Shown piece by piece: positions 36,781 through 49,871 of a DNA stretch of 64,000 nucleotides. The DNA is taken from positions 496,001 through 560,000 of the forward strand of contig JAMSLZ010000004.1 of assembly GCA_026027325.1 (NCBI GenBank), written 5' to 3'. The position numbers and the translations under genes were made by a program. How positions within the stretch are numbered: position 1 is the stretch's first letter; each line of letters starts with the position of its first letter. This DNA is from Actinomucor elegans (Eukaryota > Mucoromycota > Mucoromycetes > Mucorales > Mucoraceae). Under the pieces are notes generated by a model. The model was given only the letters and a program-made list of their open reading frames with translations. It did not search any database and was not told the DNA's origin.

Positions 36781-38663
36781 TTTTTGAAAAGTTGTGTAAT
36801 TTGATGAAAAAATAGAAGAGAAACAAAGAAATTCATGCTGCTTATATAGACCATTGGCTGCATAATGAATGCTGCCTAGCAGACCGACAAGTCAAAGTCA
36901 CATATGCACGAAAAAAGAAAAAAAAAACTCAAAGCGGAATTTAGGATCATAATGACATAACAGAAACCCTGTTCAATTCAGCTTTCGCGTAAAAAAGAAC
37001 GTCAAGAATGAATAATAGTGTCTAGGCTTTTAGACGTACCTTCATTGAACTAAACGAGTGAAACATCTATTAGTCTCGATGATTACCTTTAGCACCAAAG
37101 CGGAAGAATATACTCTACAATTGCCCGTGTGATTATCGTGTGCATATCACTTTAGTAGTTGTTGTAAAGAAAGCGAACTTCGTCATACCATAAGCAAAAT
37201 ATCTGCATGAAGTTGGTACTGATTGGTTCTGGCAGTTCATTATCTGAGAGTAATATCCTGTGTTTGACGCGAAAGCAGACGGTGTCTTGGTGCTTAAGCC
37301 TTTTAAAGTTCAAAATAGAAAAATGTCTTGGACTGCTCAGATTGTACTTTATGAAACCTCATGAGTACAATATGAGTAATAAACGCCTGTTCTTCAAGTA
37401 AACGACGCGTTATATTGAGGAAAACCCAGAGAGTTTCGTGGGAAGGAAATAGCCCAATAGTAGTTGAACCAATGACTGAACAAGTGAAGTTACTTGGAAA
37501 TAACAGGTGTTATTAATTACAAAGTATATTCTCACATAATAAAAGCGTTAAAATAAATCCCTGGTTTTAGCTGATTCAGTGCCGCGCTCTGGTGGGCAAG
37601 GCTTACTTATATGCGACATGTGATTGAGATCAATTAAAAGATCCATCAATTCGTAACATGTCAATTTTCCAAGCCATTGTTTTGTTCAAAATTTATAGGT
37701 TAAAAGTCTTCTAAAAATCGAAATCATAATGTGGGAGAATCTAGAAGCCAATTATCGCTATAAGCGCTTAATAGAAGTAATAGATAATGTAATCCTCTTT
37801 CCAACAGTACCTATTATGCAACAAATTAAACAAGATTGCAGTCTAGTTGACAAAAGAACCATTGAACCAGGAGTTTTCTAAACAATCACCCATTTAATGT
37901 ATAGCTATTAAACTAGTTTCATTAAAAAAGAACACAATTAACTGTACATGTTTCCCTAAAAACCAAAACATAATCTCTGTTGGTTGCTTGTCTGGATATA
38001 GTTTTATATTTCGAGAGCTTTTTGCCAAGTGCATATAAATAGTGGTGGTGGACTGATTGCTTAATCCCCGCCCACCAATAAGAATGGCAAATTCTCTTAT
38101 GGTCCAGCTACTAAGAAGTTACACATTTGAAATCATCATATTCATCATAGGCGATTTACACTGTTGCTCATTTTGGAAAGTTAGTTTAACTTGCATAAAA
38201 TTAAATTTTTCCTTACAATGATATTTGTTTCAAAGATTTTGATCGTATAGCCAAATATTTCGTTCAATCTCCACCATCCAATGAAATCAAAATCCCATAT
38301 ATATATGCTGCTACAGCGGCAAAAGCCTAGTCTGTGGTACTCCATCTATCAAAATCCATCTTGAACCACCACAAACGGCTTGCCGCAGCAAACCACACTC
38401 TTCAAATCACTTCAACCAATTGCGAACACGGCATTATCATAAATCACAGCGAATATATCAATATAACAAACGTCCTTGGGGCACCAGACAGACGTGTTGG
38501 GTGTAATCTTACTATCCTTTTCACATGCGTTTTTCGCAGGCAATAGCAATTCATTCCCAGATACTAAGCCGTTCTCCAATCACACACACGAACCTTTGTC
38601 TTATATTTTGCTCTGTATATCCCACCCCACTCACTTTCTCTCTTTCTATATTACACAACAATA
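36781..38663. other. Gene-free 1.9-kb stretch with PEX19 promoter at its right end
   Basis: No supported gene. CCAAT-type motifs (CCCACCAATAAGAAT near 38067; CCAATGAAATC near 38279) and a TATATATAT box near 38298 precede PEX19. A CT-rich leader (CACTTTCTCTCTTTCTATA) directly precedes the PEX19 ATG. Confidence 0.4.
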
Positions 38664-39722
38664 ATGTCCAAGGATCTCAAAAACAATACTCAGATTCAAG
38701 ACGATGACTCTGATATCGATGACTTGTTAGATGGTAAATAACAAAAGCGCCCATGCTGCGTAACTGAAACTCGGTAACTGAGCCACATACGATAGATGTT
38801 CTCGATGACATGTCCTCTGCACCTAAAGCACCTGTGAAAAAAGAGGAACCTACCAAGAAAACTAGCACAACCTGTGTTGAGGAAGAGGATCCGGCTGAGC
38901 AAGACTTGGACGATTTGCTAGGTAATGACGATTTTGCAAAGCAATTAGCTGCTGGCATGGAACAATTAATGGGTCAAATGGGCGCCGAGAACAACGATGA
39001 AATGAAAGACGCCTTTGAAAAGGTGTGGGCCTCGCTTGGTGATGAGAGTATCGGGAAGACATCCTCACCTGCTGCTGCTGCTGCTGCTGCTGCTACTACT
39101 ACTACTGCTGCTGCTACTACTGCTACTGCTAGCAGAGAAGTACCCAAGGTACCTCAATCGTTTCAAGAAACAATTGGTAAAACCATGAATAAACTCAAGG
39201 ATAGTTCAAAGGAGATCGATGTAAGTCTTGTTTGTATGGCACTTGTTGGGAAACTAATCGATGAAATAGTCATCCATGGCAGAGGAATCAGAAGACGCGT
39301 TCATGACAGAATTAATGAAGCAAATGGAATCACTAGCTGATAATGGAGAGTTTGAAGGTGTTTTAGAAGGCATGATGAGTCAGTTAATGTCAAAAGAATT
39401 ACTGTATGAGCCCATGAAGGATTTGGCTAAAAAATACCCAGCCTGGTTAGAAAAAAATAAGGATACCGCAGACAAAACTCAGTATGAAAAGTATAAGCAG
39501 CAGCATGTTATTTGCCAGCAAATCGTAGCCAAATACGAAGCTCCAACCTTTGATGAAAAGAATGAAGCTCAAGGTAAAGAGATTATGGATTTAATGACAA
39601 AGATGCAAGATTTGGGTCAGCCTCCTGCCGAATTGTTGGATGAAATGGCCCCTGGTATGAATTTTGGCAATCCTGATAGTATGCCAGATATGAAGGACTT
39701 GGAGAACTGTACTATTATGTAA
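38664..39722 (+). CDS. PEX19: Peroxisomal membrane protein import receptor Pex19
   Basis: Three exons in phase: 38664-38733, 38796-39220 and 39270-39722 (315 residues, family-typical). Pex19 is a cytosolic chaperone and import receptor for peroxisomal membrane proteins and docks on Pex3. The N-terminus has the acidic Pex3-binding pattern (DSDIDDLLDDVLDDM), completed across intron 1. A low-complexity Ala/Thr tract encoded by GCT and ACT repeats (about residues 130-155) is unusual and looks like microsatellite expansion. The helical C-terminal domain contains MKQMESLADNGEFEGVLEGM and LLYEPMKDLAKKYPAWLEKN. The last four residues, CTIM (312-315), form the CaaX farnesylation box that raises affinity for cargo. 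It is convergent with the NADH dehydrogenase gene, 324 bp apart. Confidence 0.95.
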
Positions 39723-40046
39723 TAATATTTTAAATAAATCGATGGATTCAACCATACTGAGCCGATATATATATGTGTACCAACAGCTGTAAAAACAGAG
39801 AACCTCTTGAAATAAAATAGTTAATTGAGCCGTATATAAACCTAGAATGACAGTTTGACATTAGAATTACTACTACTAGATCAACAAAGCTCTTTTGATT
39901 GGATTAGCAGTAGTTCAAAGTATTAGTAATGCGATATATTTAAAGAGCAGCATTTCACAATATAAAAAGGAAAGTTTAGTGTTATGTAATAATAGAAAGC
40001 AAGGGAAAATGTATAATATGTATAGTCTATGAAACGGTATTAAACT

Positions 40047-41971
40047 CTACTCTCTTGAAATATCGCGGCCCAAAGCAGTCTTCTTTAACCAATCGGTAAT
40101 GACCAATGCTCTGTTGCGAGTAGAGAAAAGGTTAGAAATATAAGCAGAGCGCCAGAAAGCAAAAGTAGCGACACCACCAGTAGCCAAGTTTCCGCCAGGG
40201 CCAAAGGGTAAGTCAGCAACAGCTTTATCAGATCCAATATAGCTAAACCATGTGAATATATTAGTAAAACAGGTAGTCTTATTTCATTTAATGTGAACTT
40301 ACCAAAGAGAACCTTGGTGAGAATAGTGGAAAGGTTTAATGTCCTTTGCCTTACGCAACTTGCGCTCTTTTTTGACCTTTTCTTCATCAGAAGCGCCGGC
40401 AAGTTTGCTTTCAAGCTCATCGCGTACAGCCAATTGTTTGAAAAGACGTGCAAGATACTTGCCTTGTTGAGCAGCTACTTGTGCGGTAGGTGCGTAGCGT
40501 GTAGCAGTAGCATCACCCAAAGCATATATATCTTCAGAGCCCTCCAAACGCAACCAATCATCCACAGCAAGACCACGGCGTACTTGTTGTGTCTCGGGGA
40601 ATTTTTGCATTAAGTCGCGGATCAAAGGTCTGGCTGTATTACCAGTAGCCCATACAAGAAGGCCATAAGGGATGGTATCGATAGAGCCATCAGGACGCTT
40701 GACCTCGATTTCCTTCTCGCGAACTTCCTTGACCATAGTCTTGGTATGAATAGCAATATTTTGTTCCTTGAAAGTTGATTCAGTATAGTCGATCAATTGC
40801 TTGGAAAAAGCGGGCAAGACATTAGGAAGTGCTTCTACTAATGTAATTTTGACTTTACCCGCTAATTCAGGGTACCAGGCTGTTAAATCATCTACAAGGA
40901 AATCATGAAGTTCTGCAGCATATTCAATACCAGTAGGACCGCCGCCAACAACTACCATATGTAACAAACGGTCGATTTCTTCAGGTGTTTGATTAGGGAA
41001 GGCAGCTGTTTCAATACAATCCATCAGTTTGGTGCGGATCTTTTGAGCATCCCAGACTTCCTTGAGGAAACAGCCATACTCTTCAACACCCTTAATGCCA
41101 AATGTAGCGCTCATTGCACCAACACCAATAATCAAATAGTCATAGGGTAAAGTACTAACCGCGTTCTGGCCCTTAACATCCGAGTTATCTAGTACAATGA
41201 TTAGATGGATATTATTTTCAAAGAAGAATCCGTTATCTTACCAGTGACAGTGATCAATTTGTTATCGGGGTCAATCTGAGTGCATTCGGCTTCGATGACC
41301 TTGACAGTTCTAGACTTGTGACGAGCGATGAAACGTGTAGGTTCAACCAGTGAGCGGATATCAATAGTACCTACAGTACAGCTGGGCAGTAATGGTGTGA
41401 ACAAGAAATAGTTACGAGGAGATATAACCACCTGTAGTCACGCGTCGTTAGTATAATCAAGGTATTTGTATCCATGTTCTCTAATTAATTACTCACCACA
41501 TTGTAATGTTCAGTATCAATGTCTTTCAAGAAAGATGTACTGGCCCAGCCACTGCCCAATACTACAATTGTCTTTTTCTCGGGATCAATATCGGCTTGCA
41601 CAGGAGGGTTGCGCTGAACATACATTTCTAAGATCGGAATAGTAAGATTTTATCTAGCCCTTATCGTCAACATTGAGTCATAAATTTACCATAACATCCA
41701 TAAGAGATACCAGCGACCAAACCGACTTGAACACTGTTTTTTAACAGCTTCCACTTGGAAAATCTGTTGGCAGTAGAGGTAGTTTCTTTGGAAGTAGTAG
41801 AGTAAAGGCATTTCTGACTAGTAGCGCAAACATTGACTACTGCCCTATTCAATAATAATTTATTTTGACGAGCAAGAGCACCTAGATTGTGTATTAATGA
41901 TCAACCGTTCCGATAAAACCCCGCATTTTTCGATCATTTTTACCTGTCAATGTTCTCGAGATAGACTGCAT
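40047..41971 (-). CDS. NDE1: Alternative (type II) mitochondrial NADH dehydrogenase
   Basis: Six exons in phase: 41971-41944, 41881-41690, 41627-41497, 41431-41242, 41188-40303 and 40242-40047 (540 residues). The enzyme is a single-subunit, non-proton-pumping NADH:ubiquinone oxidoreductase of the inner membrane. The N-terminus MQSISRTLT plus an Arg/Ser/Thr-rich stretch fits a mitochondrial presequence. A short hydrophobic segment ([14 protein letters not shown]) precedes the first Rossmann fold, VVLGSGWAS (FAD, about 96-103), and [14 protein letters not shown]. The second fold [16 protein letters not shown] (NADH, about 259-274), WATGN and [20 protein letters not shown] follow. The C-terminus has [20 protein letters not shown]. 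No EF-hand insert is present, unlike Ca-dependent external forms. Whether it faces the matrix (Ndi1) or the intermembrane space (Nde) cannot be told from sequence alone, so the symbol is provisional. Confidence 0.9.
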
Positions 41972-43092
41972 ACTTAAAGATACGATAAGAAAGAAAACAA
42001 AAGGGAAGCAGAAGGAAAAGAAACCTAAGAAGATGGGTTAATCCAGTGGCTTGTTTAGTCACGAATGAATAACTTTGAAAGCTCATTATCTGATTGTGAT
42101 TTCAGGTGAAAAATGACCAACTCGTGGTGGTACTCGCATACAATAGGATAGATATCATTGGATGACTCAATTTAGCTCTTTGAAATCATTTTCCACCCCG
42201 CACTCTTTACGATCTAATAGGCAAGTGGATGACTGATAAAGTTATATTGCGTGGATGGTTTTATGAGATAGTGACCGGTCAATGAGTTTAGATGTATACC
42301 ACTCAATCTTTAAATTGCAGTCGTCTGTCAGATTAGTGACACCGTTTTCTATGAAAGCTACTGTTTTGGACTAAATGTTTCTATTGGCTTTTTCCTATCG
42401 GTTTCCACACTGGATTTTTATTTTATTTTATTTTATTTTATTTTATTTTATTTTAGATATTTTGAGCGTATTTGAAGTTACTGTATTTCTACTGTAGACA
42501 AAAAATAACCCTATTATTGAAAATATTAATTTTTCATTATTCTTCTTTATCTAATGTTCCTATGGAATAAATATGTTTTAAAGTACATAAATTTGTAAAC
42601 AATTACCAAGATAAACTTACTTCCTGACCTACCAACTAGAATAGTGACAAGTAACTTCTATTAGAACATTTCTTATCATTTTACTAAAATTATAGATACT
42701 AACTCAATAATAACTTTTCGTCTGAAACTCTCCTAAAATTTCACTACTATTTCATAAAATTATGGATCACTTGCTATACTTGTTCTTGCTTTTGTCGATA
42801 TAGTTTCGGAAGGATGGATTCTTCAAACTAAAATTCGAATCCTTTCCTCGCTTACAATGATAGTAATTGCTTCGATAGGCTTCTTCAAAATCATTCTATA
42901 ATGATTACCAGAAACCAAATTATTACTTTTCGCAAAGACTTTTATAAAATCAACAGCACTTTCAACAGTTTGTCCAACTGACAGATAAATACAATTAGAA
43001 CTTCAAGGCCCATGATTGCCTTGACAGAACAGGTCCCAGCAAAGACGCAGACACCGTCGCTAATCGATGTTCCAGGATAAAAGGCGACATGA
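41972..43092. other. Gene-free stretch with (TTTTA)n microsatellite
   Basis: A TTTTA-type array of about eight units runs at 42417-42456. A small inverted repeat GGATTC...GAATCC is at 42813-42842. Nothing coding is seen. Confidence 0.45.
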
Positions 43093-44270
43093 TTACCTTT
43101 TACTGTAAAATATGTTAATAATGGAAAAAATAAAAATATAAATTAATCCTATCAACTGCTTGGAAATATCAGTTTTCTTACATCCTATGCATATCAATCG
43201 ATTCTCGGAACAAATGCAACAGCACAATAAATCTTGAATCAACTCACACTTGTCATCAATTTTATTGGCTGTCCTGACCATACCAGATTTCCAGACTCCC
43301 AGCATAAACGTAGTCGGCGATCATCTTAATGACAACATCGGATCTTTTAGATTTTTTAACATCTGTGCTATTTTTAACAGATTCTCTTTGTGTGAGGTTG
43401 AGCCTAGATAGAAATAAGGCTAAGTAATACTGAACTAAATTAATGTAAAACATGGCATATCAGGTTAATTTCGTTACATGTCTAAAACTAATAAACTGGG
43501 TGAAGGCCAAAGGATCAATGTAGTTGAGGGTTAGCTTCAGTTCTCCTAACGAATCAGTAATAATAGCAGGAAGTAACTTTCATGTACTATTAAACAAACT
43601 TAGTATGATAAAAATATAGACATACGCTATAACTTACAATTCAATTAATGATTTTATTAGTTCTCTTTTGTTGGTGATCTGTTTCACTTCAGATTATTTA
43701 ATGCATTATTAGCCGTTTCTTTACAATCGTTACGCTTATCCACACCTTTAATTGTCCTTAATGCTATTGACATTACTCTTTCATCAAGTTCGATGTCATT
43801 GAAACCATAGCCCCACATGTGTATCGTTATATGGTTCGTTATCAACCTGATAGTACCTTCATTGGAAAAACTTTAGCAATTTAAGTAACGCTTGACCAGG
43901 TTTCAAAAGAAATATAGAAGGTAGACCGAATATTTCATGTGCATGCCCTTCCAAAATGAATCCTCACTTGTCAGTATTATTGATACACTCTTTCTGATAT
44001 TTCTGAAATAGTTAAGTGGTATTGATACTATCTACTGTATATCCATTTTGAGCATCTATAGCTTCAATGTTCTTGTTGAATACTTTGAAACAATTGATCG
44101 ATTTCATCCCCTTGAGATAATCAATCAAAATAGCTGTACATAATTAATTGCCATAAACTTATAGTAGATAGACTGATGTCTTCAATTATATACTTCATAG
44201 CCGTTTCATTCTCGCGCATAGTGAAATAGTCGCATAATTGTAGTACAAAAAGGCTAAAGGCCTGTGCGTC
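43093..44270 (-). pseudogene. Decayed protein-coding gene, possibly a Mucorales multicopy family
   Basis: Protein-like pieces occur in order on the minus strand but in different frames with stops. 44270-44121 reads AFSLFVLQLCDYFTMRENET... up to a TGA. The next frame continues DYLKGMKSINCFKVFNKNIE and ends near 44017. Around 43990-43870 a piece reads EIFGLPSIFLLKPGQALLKL. Around 43830-43690 a piece reads HMWGYGFNDIELDERVMSIA. Around 43555-43470 a piece reads ITDSLGELKLTLNYIDPLAF. At 43453-43093 two overlapping frames include KKSKRSDVVIKMIADYVY. The order of a 'NYIDPL' block followed by a '(K)RxD(V)' block reminds me of multicopy uncharacterised Mucorales proteins, but that is from memory. Several frameshifts and stops mean no product. 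Confidence 0.5.
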
Positions 44271-45098
44271 TTAACTGTAGTACATACCAAAGCTTTACTG
44301 ATTACCTTATGCAACAATAAAACATTTATGGTGTTCAATCATGAACACATTCACTAGATTAACATAATGATGCATTGAGCCGCCATAGTTATCAGAAGAA
44401 TATATGCATGAAACCAAAAAGCTAGGGAAACTACTTGCCGTATCGTATTGCCAATTTAAAATTATTTAAGGAAAAGGTAAATACCGACCCTAGGACTGAA
44501 TGATATGTTTGGTAAGATATTTCCCATATACAAGAAGATTAAACAAGCCGCTATCAAATTGTAGGCTCGTTTAAAAATCATTGATAAAAGCTCTACTCTA
44601 ATTTACAATCATCAACTATGTTTTTTCATATTTAATATATATATATAAACAAATGCCAAAGCATATACTGAAAGATAAATGACATAACTATACTAAAAGT
44701 TGTGCATAAGTGGTCAAATGTTGTCTTCTTTACGAATCATCTAAACTACTATTGCAATTCCTCCATTGCACCGATCCCAATCAAATATCAACTCTGATTA
44801 GTAGTTTATATTCGTATTTTATTGCCAAAACATGTGTTAAAATTTTTATTTAACAACGGTTCAACAATTTTATTATATTATAGAATCAAAATACTAAATT
44901 ACTTTATTTAACCGTCCTTAAATAAAAAAGTAACAGTAAACATCACATTAGACGAGTAAGTCTTTGAAGTATAGGGTATGTATAGAGCGATTTTATTTAT
45001 TATTTTTAGGACGATGAAGTTGTTGAAGAAAATAAATTACAGAATGAATGTTAATGATGAAAAGAATATGATAGATATAGCAATACAAAGAGGAATGA
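44271..45098. other. Gene-free stretch downstream of the desaturase
   Basis: AT-rich DNA with a (TA)n run at about 44637-44647. Nothing coding is seen. Confidence 0.4.
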
Positions 45099-46484
45099 TT
45101 AGTTAGACTTTCTCTTCTCGGGTTCAAGCGAGCCATCATACTCGGCACATTTCTCTGTTGTGTTTTCGGTTTTGGAAAAGGCACGGCTCATATCAATAGC
45201 GCCCTTGAGAACACCAACACGCATACTAGAAAGCAGATTACGAGCACCATTGGAATGGTTATAGATACCACCATTAAATGACTTGGTCACATCTTTACCG
45301 ATACCAGCATTAAGATACTTGGCTCCACCAGGATGATCAAAGTTTTCAACATCATAGAGTATACCGTCCAAAAGAATCCACTTCTTATCTTTAACATTCA
45401 CCATATCATGATACTCTTCTAATGTATAGACTGGCAATTCAGAAAGTGGTCTTCCAAACTCGAGCGTTTGCTTGATCTCATCCACCTTCTTTTCCATCAT
45501 TTGAACCTTGCCCTTCTTAATTTCATTGGCAGAAAAAGTCTTCAAATTGTATGTCAAGCCAAAGAAACTCAAGCCCTTGATGAGCCATTTAGTAGGATCA
45601 TATTGGTGCCAGAGGATAGCATTACGATAGTCTTGAGGAAATTCGTGATGGAAATTATGATAGCCTTCGCCACAGGTAACAATAGCAGTGATCCAAGAGT
45701 CCTTGGGAGTATGATAATCATCGTAAGGTGTATCACCAATATAATGAGCAAGACTGTTAACACAGAAAGTGGCATGATGAATGCAAACAAGACGGCAGAG
45801 GCCAGCAAAGACAAAACCACCCTTAAAATCACCCCAGCCAAAACCAGCGACCAAAGCAGGAAAGATAAACGCCATAAAGACAGCAAAGTAGATGTAGTTT
45901 CTGTGTTGGAAACGAACAAGAGGATCAGCCTTGAGATCAGCAGTGTCGGCATAACCAATTCTGTTCTTGGGACGGTTGATCAGCATCCAACCAATGTGAG
46001 AGAAGAAGAAACCACGAGGAGCGGCATAAGGGTCTTTATCGGAGTCAGTCCAACGATGATGAGCACGATGACCGCGAGACCACCAATGAATGGAGCCTTG
46101 GAAGGCGCCAGAACCCGCTAAACAAAGTGCAATTTGAGTGGGTTTGGTACAACTGTATGAGTTATGAGCCCAGTAACGATGATAACCTGCAGTGATACCG
46201 AGGCCCGTAATCAAATAGTAAATGATGGACCAGTAAAGTGTTTTGTTCTGTAGTTCTGTCTTGGAGGCCAAGTAGATACCCAACAAAGGTGTAGAGATCA
46301 AGAGGATGGATTGAAACCAATTGACATGACTAACAAAGTTTTTCAATGTAGTAGGCTCGTCGAACAAAGGAGGCATGGCAGGATTAGCCAGTGGAAGTTG
46401 GCGATCCTCAGTCTTTGTGTAGGCATAAGGAGGATACTTGCTTGCCTGCTGCTGTACTTGTGTTGTAGTAGTTGTAGTTGACAT
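45099..46484 (-). CDS. OLE1: Acyl-CoA delta-9 (stearoyl-CoA) desaturase with cytochrome b5 domain
   Basis: A single uninterrupted exon of 461 residues, unusual here because most neighbours have introns. The enzyme is an ER membrane di-iron desaturase that makes palmitoleic and oleic acid, using electrons passed by its own C-terminal cytochrome b5 domain. Histidine boxes are HRYWAH (102-107), HRAHH (139-143) and HNFHH (276-280), all intact. Hydrophobic membrane segments lie at about 57-73, 84-105, 195-215 and 222-240. The cytochrome b5 domain (about 351-430) has the haem-binding HPGG (384-387) and the second His in IYNHS (410). The C-terminal tail is hydrophilic. The length and domain order match yeast Ole1-type enzymes. 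A CCAAT-type motif, CAGCCAATAAAAG, lies near 46681, upstream of the start. Confidence 0.95.
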   Translation of the reverse strand: MSTTTTTTQVQQQASKYPPYAYTKTEDRQLPLANPAMPPLFDEPTTLKNFVSHVNWFQSILLISTPLLGIYLASKTELQNKTLYWSIIYYLITGLGITAGYHRYWAHNSYSCTKPTQIALCLAGSGAFQGSIHWWSRGHRAHHRWTDSDKDPYAAPRGFFFSHIGWMLINRPKNRIGYADTADLKADPLVRFQHRNYIYFAVFMAFIFPALVAGFGWGDFKGGFVFAGLCRLVCIHHATFCVNSLAHYIGDTPYDDYHTPKDSWITAIVTCGEGYHNFHHEFPQDYRNAILWHQYDPTKWLIKGLSFFGLTYNLKTFSANEIKKGKVQMMEKKVDEIKQTLEFGRPLSELPVYTLEEYHDMVNVKDKKWILLDGILYDVENFDHPGGAKYLNAGIGKDVTKSFNGGIYNHSNGARNLLSSMRVGVLKGAIDMSRAFSKTENTTEKCAEYDGSLEPEKRKSN

Positions 46485-49400
46485 TTAATACAGGAAAAGC
46501 AATGATAAAGAAAAAAAAATATTAAGAAAAACAGGTCCTGTATTTAAATGATTCTGGATATTAGCTTAATACAATGTCTTGAACAAACTTGATTGAAACA
46601 CAAAGATACTATCATTTGACGTTTGGGAGCGCCCTTTGAAAATTGTTGGGTGTCAATGGGGACACATTTGGGGAAGTGTTCAGCCAATAAAAGTATATTG
46701 ATTTTCAGGATACATTGAACAATGGGCTTTTATCAAGAACTAGCTCGAAGCATGGGAAGCATCTTTGGTCATTTGGTATGGAAAGTTCTTATTCAAAAAT
46801 CCCAAGAATAGCATATCGAAGCAGATCATGATTATAGACCAAACCCATCCTATGACTAGTCAAAACTAGAGCGTCTTTCAAGCGTTGACTAGGAGCAAGC
46901 TTTCAAGTATAAAAATCAAGCCTAGATTATTCCTTAGATAATCTTCCATTTTAAGCTTTTCCCCTTTTTTTGTGCGGGTTTTGGTTTAATGAGAGAAGAA
47001 GCAAAAAAAAAAAAAAAAAAATGTGGTGTGATTTTTAATATAAGGCCATAAAATTCAATTACAGTGACATTAGCACTAAGATCTTTTTCTTTTGCCCCAA
47101 ACACACAGATTATATAATACTAAGGCTATCTCAAGGTTGAACCTTATAGAAAAACCTTGCTGCATTGGTCTTGACGGAATATCTCGTTTTCGTTACATAT
47201 TTGAACTTTTATTCTCGGATAATCAACAATTGGTTAGACCAAACAAGTAGAAATGTTACATTTATTCAACCAAAACCTGGTATTTTGCTGGGATTCATAT
47301 GCTAACCCTTGGTATAAAAAGCCAACTTTTGGCATTATTTTGTTGGGTATATCTATGAACTGGCTAGTAATAGTCGGTTCTCGATTTAGCTATCAGAGCA
47401 GGAACGTTCAGCCTAGCTTGCATAATTCATGCTCAGAATGAACCCAATTGATCGTCTTTTCTTGATCCAGAGATATGATGATAGTATTCCTATCAGTATC
47501 ATTATTTTAAGACTGCAATATTTATCTGGGAACAGTAGCATCCATGAAAACAGATATGAGATCTATTGGATCTCTAAGTTATGATACTTCTATAAAACTT
47601 GGTACACTAAACAAAGAAAAATTAGAGTTACAGACCCTTTTGTTATATTTAGAATGATATACATCTCGTAATTCTGTCGAAGCCTCATAAGGTCTACCTG
47701 CCATTATAAGAGCGAAAGCATTAAAAAAAATATGTTTTGTTCTATACATTTCTCGGAATTAAAAACTCCATCTAGATTCCTTCTTGTATAAAATTTTGTA
47801 ATTTTAAGATTCGTTGTGGAGAGCATCCACGAAATAGCAGTTTCGCTAATATATTGTCCAAGGCTTTTGCATACTATCAATTGTATACTTGATAGCTTAT
47901 TCTTGTACTAATATGATGGCAGCATAGGAAAACCTACATTACTTTGATTCACTCAAAAAAAAGTGACATTAGGCTGGATTAGGTGGTTATACGACTAACT
48001 GGATAATTTATACAACTGCTATTGGTTCATCCGTAATTACGCCATCTCCAGAGGCAAAGTTGCTGAAAATTATAATGTTGAATCGAAGGGCCTCTTTTAC
48101 AAAACAATGCAAAGTTTTAGCATCGGTGTTCGAATAATAAAAGAACCTGACCTATTCAGTGCTTGTGTTTCCATTACATATAGTTCCACCATCCAACAAG
48201 ATACCTATTGTGCTTCTTTTGGATAGTAAATGATTACTTGACTTGGATTCAGAAAAGCGCTACAAAGACATGTGGAATTAAAGTAAACAAACGAATTGAA
48301 ATAACTAGTCTTCATAGTTATGACTACAAGAAAAAAAGAGTATGGAACAAAGTAATAATGAAATGCTGATGTTTTATTTTTTACTATTATCACATTCATA
48401 TCATATTCGACGATAGTTGTGCCTTGCAATAAACAATTATACTAGCTGCTCAGTAATCGGGACTACACCGACGACGATTGAAAGTCTAGAAAGGTATACC
48501 GATTTATACAGTGAATATATCAACAAAGTCATATTGATATGCATTAAACCAACTAATAAACTTTACTTGAATAATGAGCATACTTCGTGATACAAAGGTA
48601 TTTCAAAATAATAAGCTTGATCTTGTTAACGAACTGCACTACGTATATATATCAGGGTAGTTTTCTAGAGATGCCCCTTTTTTCAATACCCATAAAGCAG
48701 GACTTCATTATGACTGAATAGTAGTAACAAAGATCATTCACGATTTTTTGCTGGATATATAATGCTCTGTTCTCCAGCACTCTGCACACCAAGCACATAC
48801 TTAGTCTACTTTCATCTGCATGATCAACTCTTTATACTATGGTATTTTTAGCATGTTATAAACAAAAATCATACCGTTTTAATTCATTTTATTAAATCAC
48901 TTCAAATTTTCCGTAGCGAAGGAGGAGCTCGAAAGTCGCCTTTCATTTTCCGCTGTCGAATGAATTAATTGCTCCGCTAAATAATCTTTAATTCAGAATG
49001 AAAATTGAACACGTAAAAAAAAAGTAGTAGTGCTATTATTATAGATAACGACAACTGCAAGTTTTGCATCTTGAGTGGTTAATGAATTGTATAAAGTTGA
49101 ATTTTATTTTGAATGATGCTAGTCTGATAAAAGGTTACAAAGAAAAGTACAACACCAGATCGAAAGGACGTCTAATTATCAGAGCTCTCTAGCTCTTTTT
49201 TGTTATCATAACAGCTATAAAGGTCTATCAATTGCAAAAGTGCATCTTGTTCTACATATTGATCAATAATTACACGTATGTGTTCTGTTGATTACTGATC
49301 TAAATATAAATAAGTACTTGAAAGATTTTTTGGCGAGTAATAACTATAGTTTTCAAGTACAAATAACGTCATCTAATAAAGTACATGCACATTCCTAATC

Positions 49401-49871
49401 GCGAGAATCAAATGTATATAATTGCTATTGAATAGGTTTTATATAGATAAACAAGTTCATTGTAATGCTTATTTAGCGGCACTGATGCACTATAGTTTAG
49501 ATAAATCTTTTTTTAAGTTGATACGCGATTTGGTAGTCTAATTAGTTAGCACCAGAAAAAAAAACGTTGCAAAGTATATATAAAAATAAGAGGATGATGT
49601 ATAGGTGATGTCTTGTTTGCCTTTTACACCATATAGGCGGGTTTTTACGTCATGTTAGGCTTGGATCTACAGTAAAAAGGTAAACAACGCATACTATAAA
49701 AGGGTTAAAGTGACTTAGTACTTTCCATTCCCGCAAGACAGCTTCTTCATGGTGAGGTCATTTTTACTGTTGCGCATAAACTGAGACTACCGGTTGATAT
49801 AAAACCTTTGTAGCCATCCTTTTGCTCTCTTTCTACCTTTATTCTACAGTACTTACACATACAATTACATA
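46485..49871. other. Gene-free 3.4-kb stretch
   Basis: No supported gene. It contains an A18 run at about 47004-47021 and otherwise unremarkable AT-rich DNA. Only short frames occur (for example 47253-47441) without splice or family support. A TATAAAAGG box near 49695 probably belongs to the Ish1-like gene. Confidence 0.4.

Noticed and set aside
42813..42842. TTCGAATCC resembling a tRNA B box
   Set aside because: It is half of a small inverted repeat (GGATTC...GAATCC) with no A box or acceptor stem.
45468..46121. 217-codon plus-strand frame antisense to the desaturase
   Set aside because: It is a shadow frame of OLE1, with no domain and no promoter evidence.
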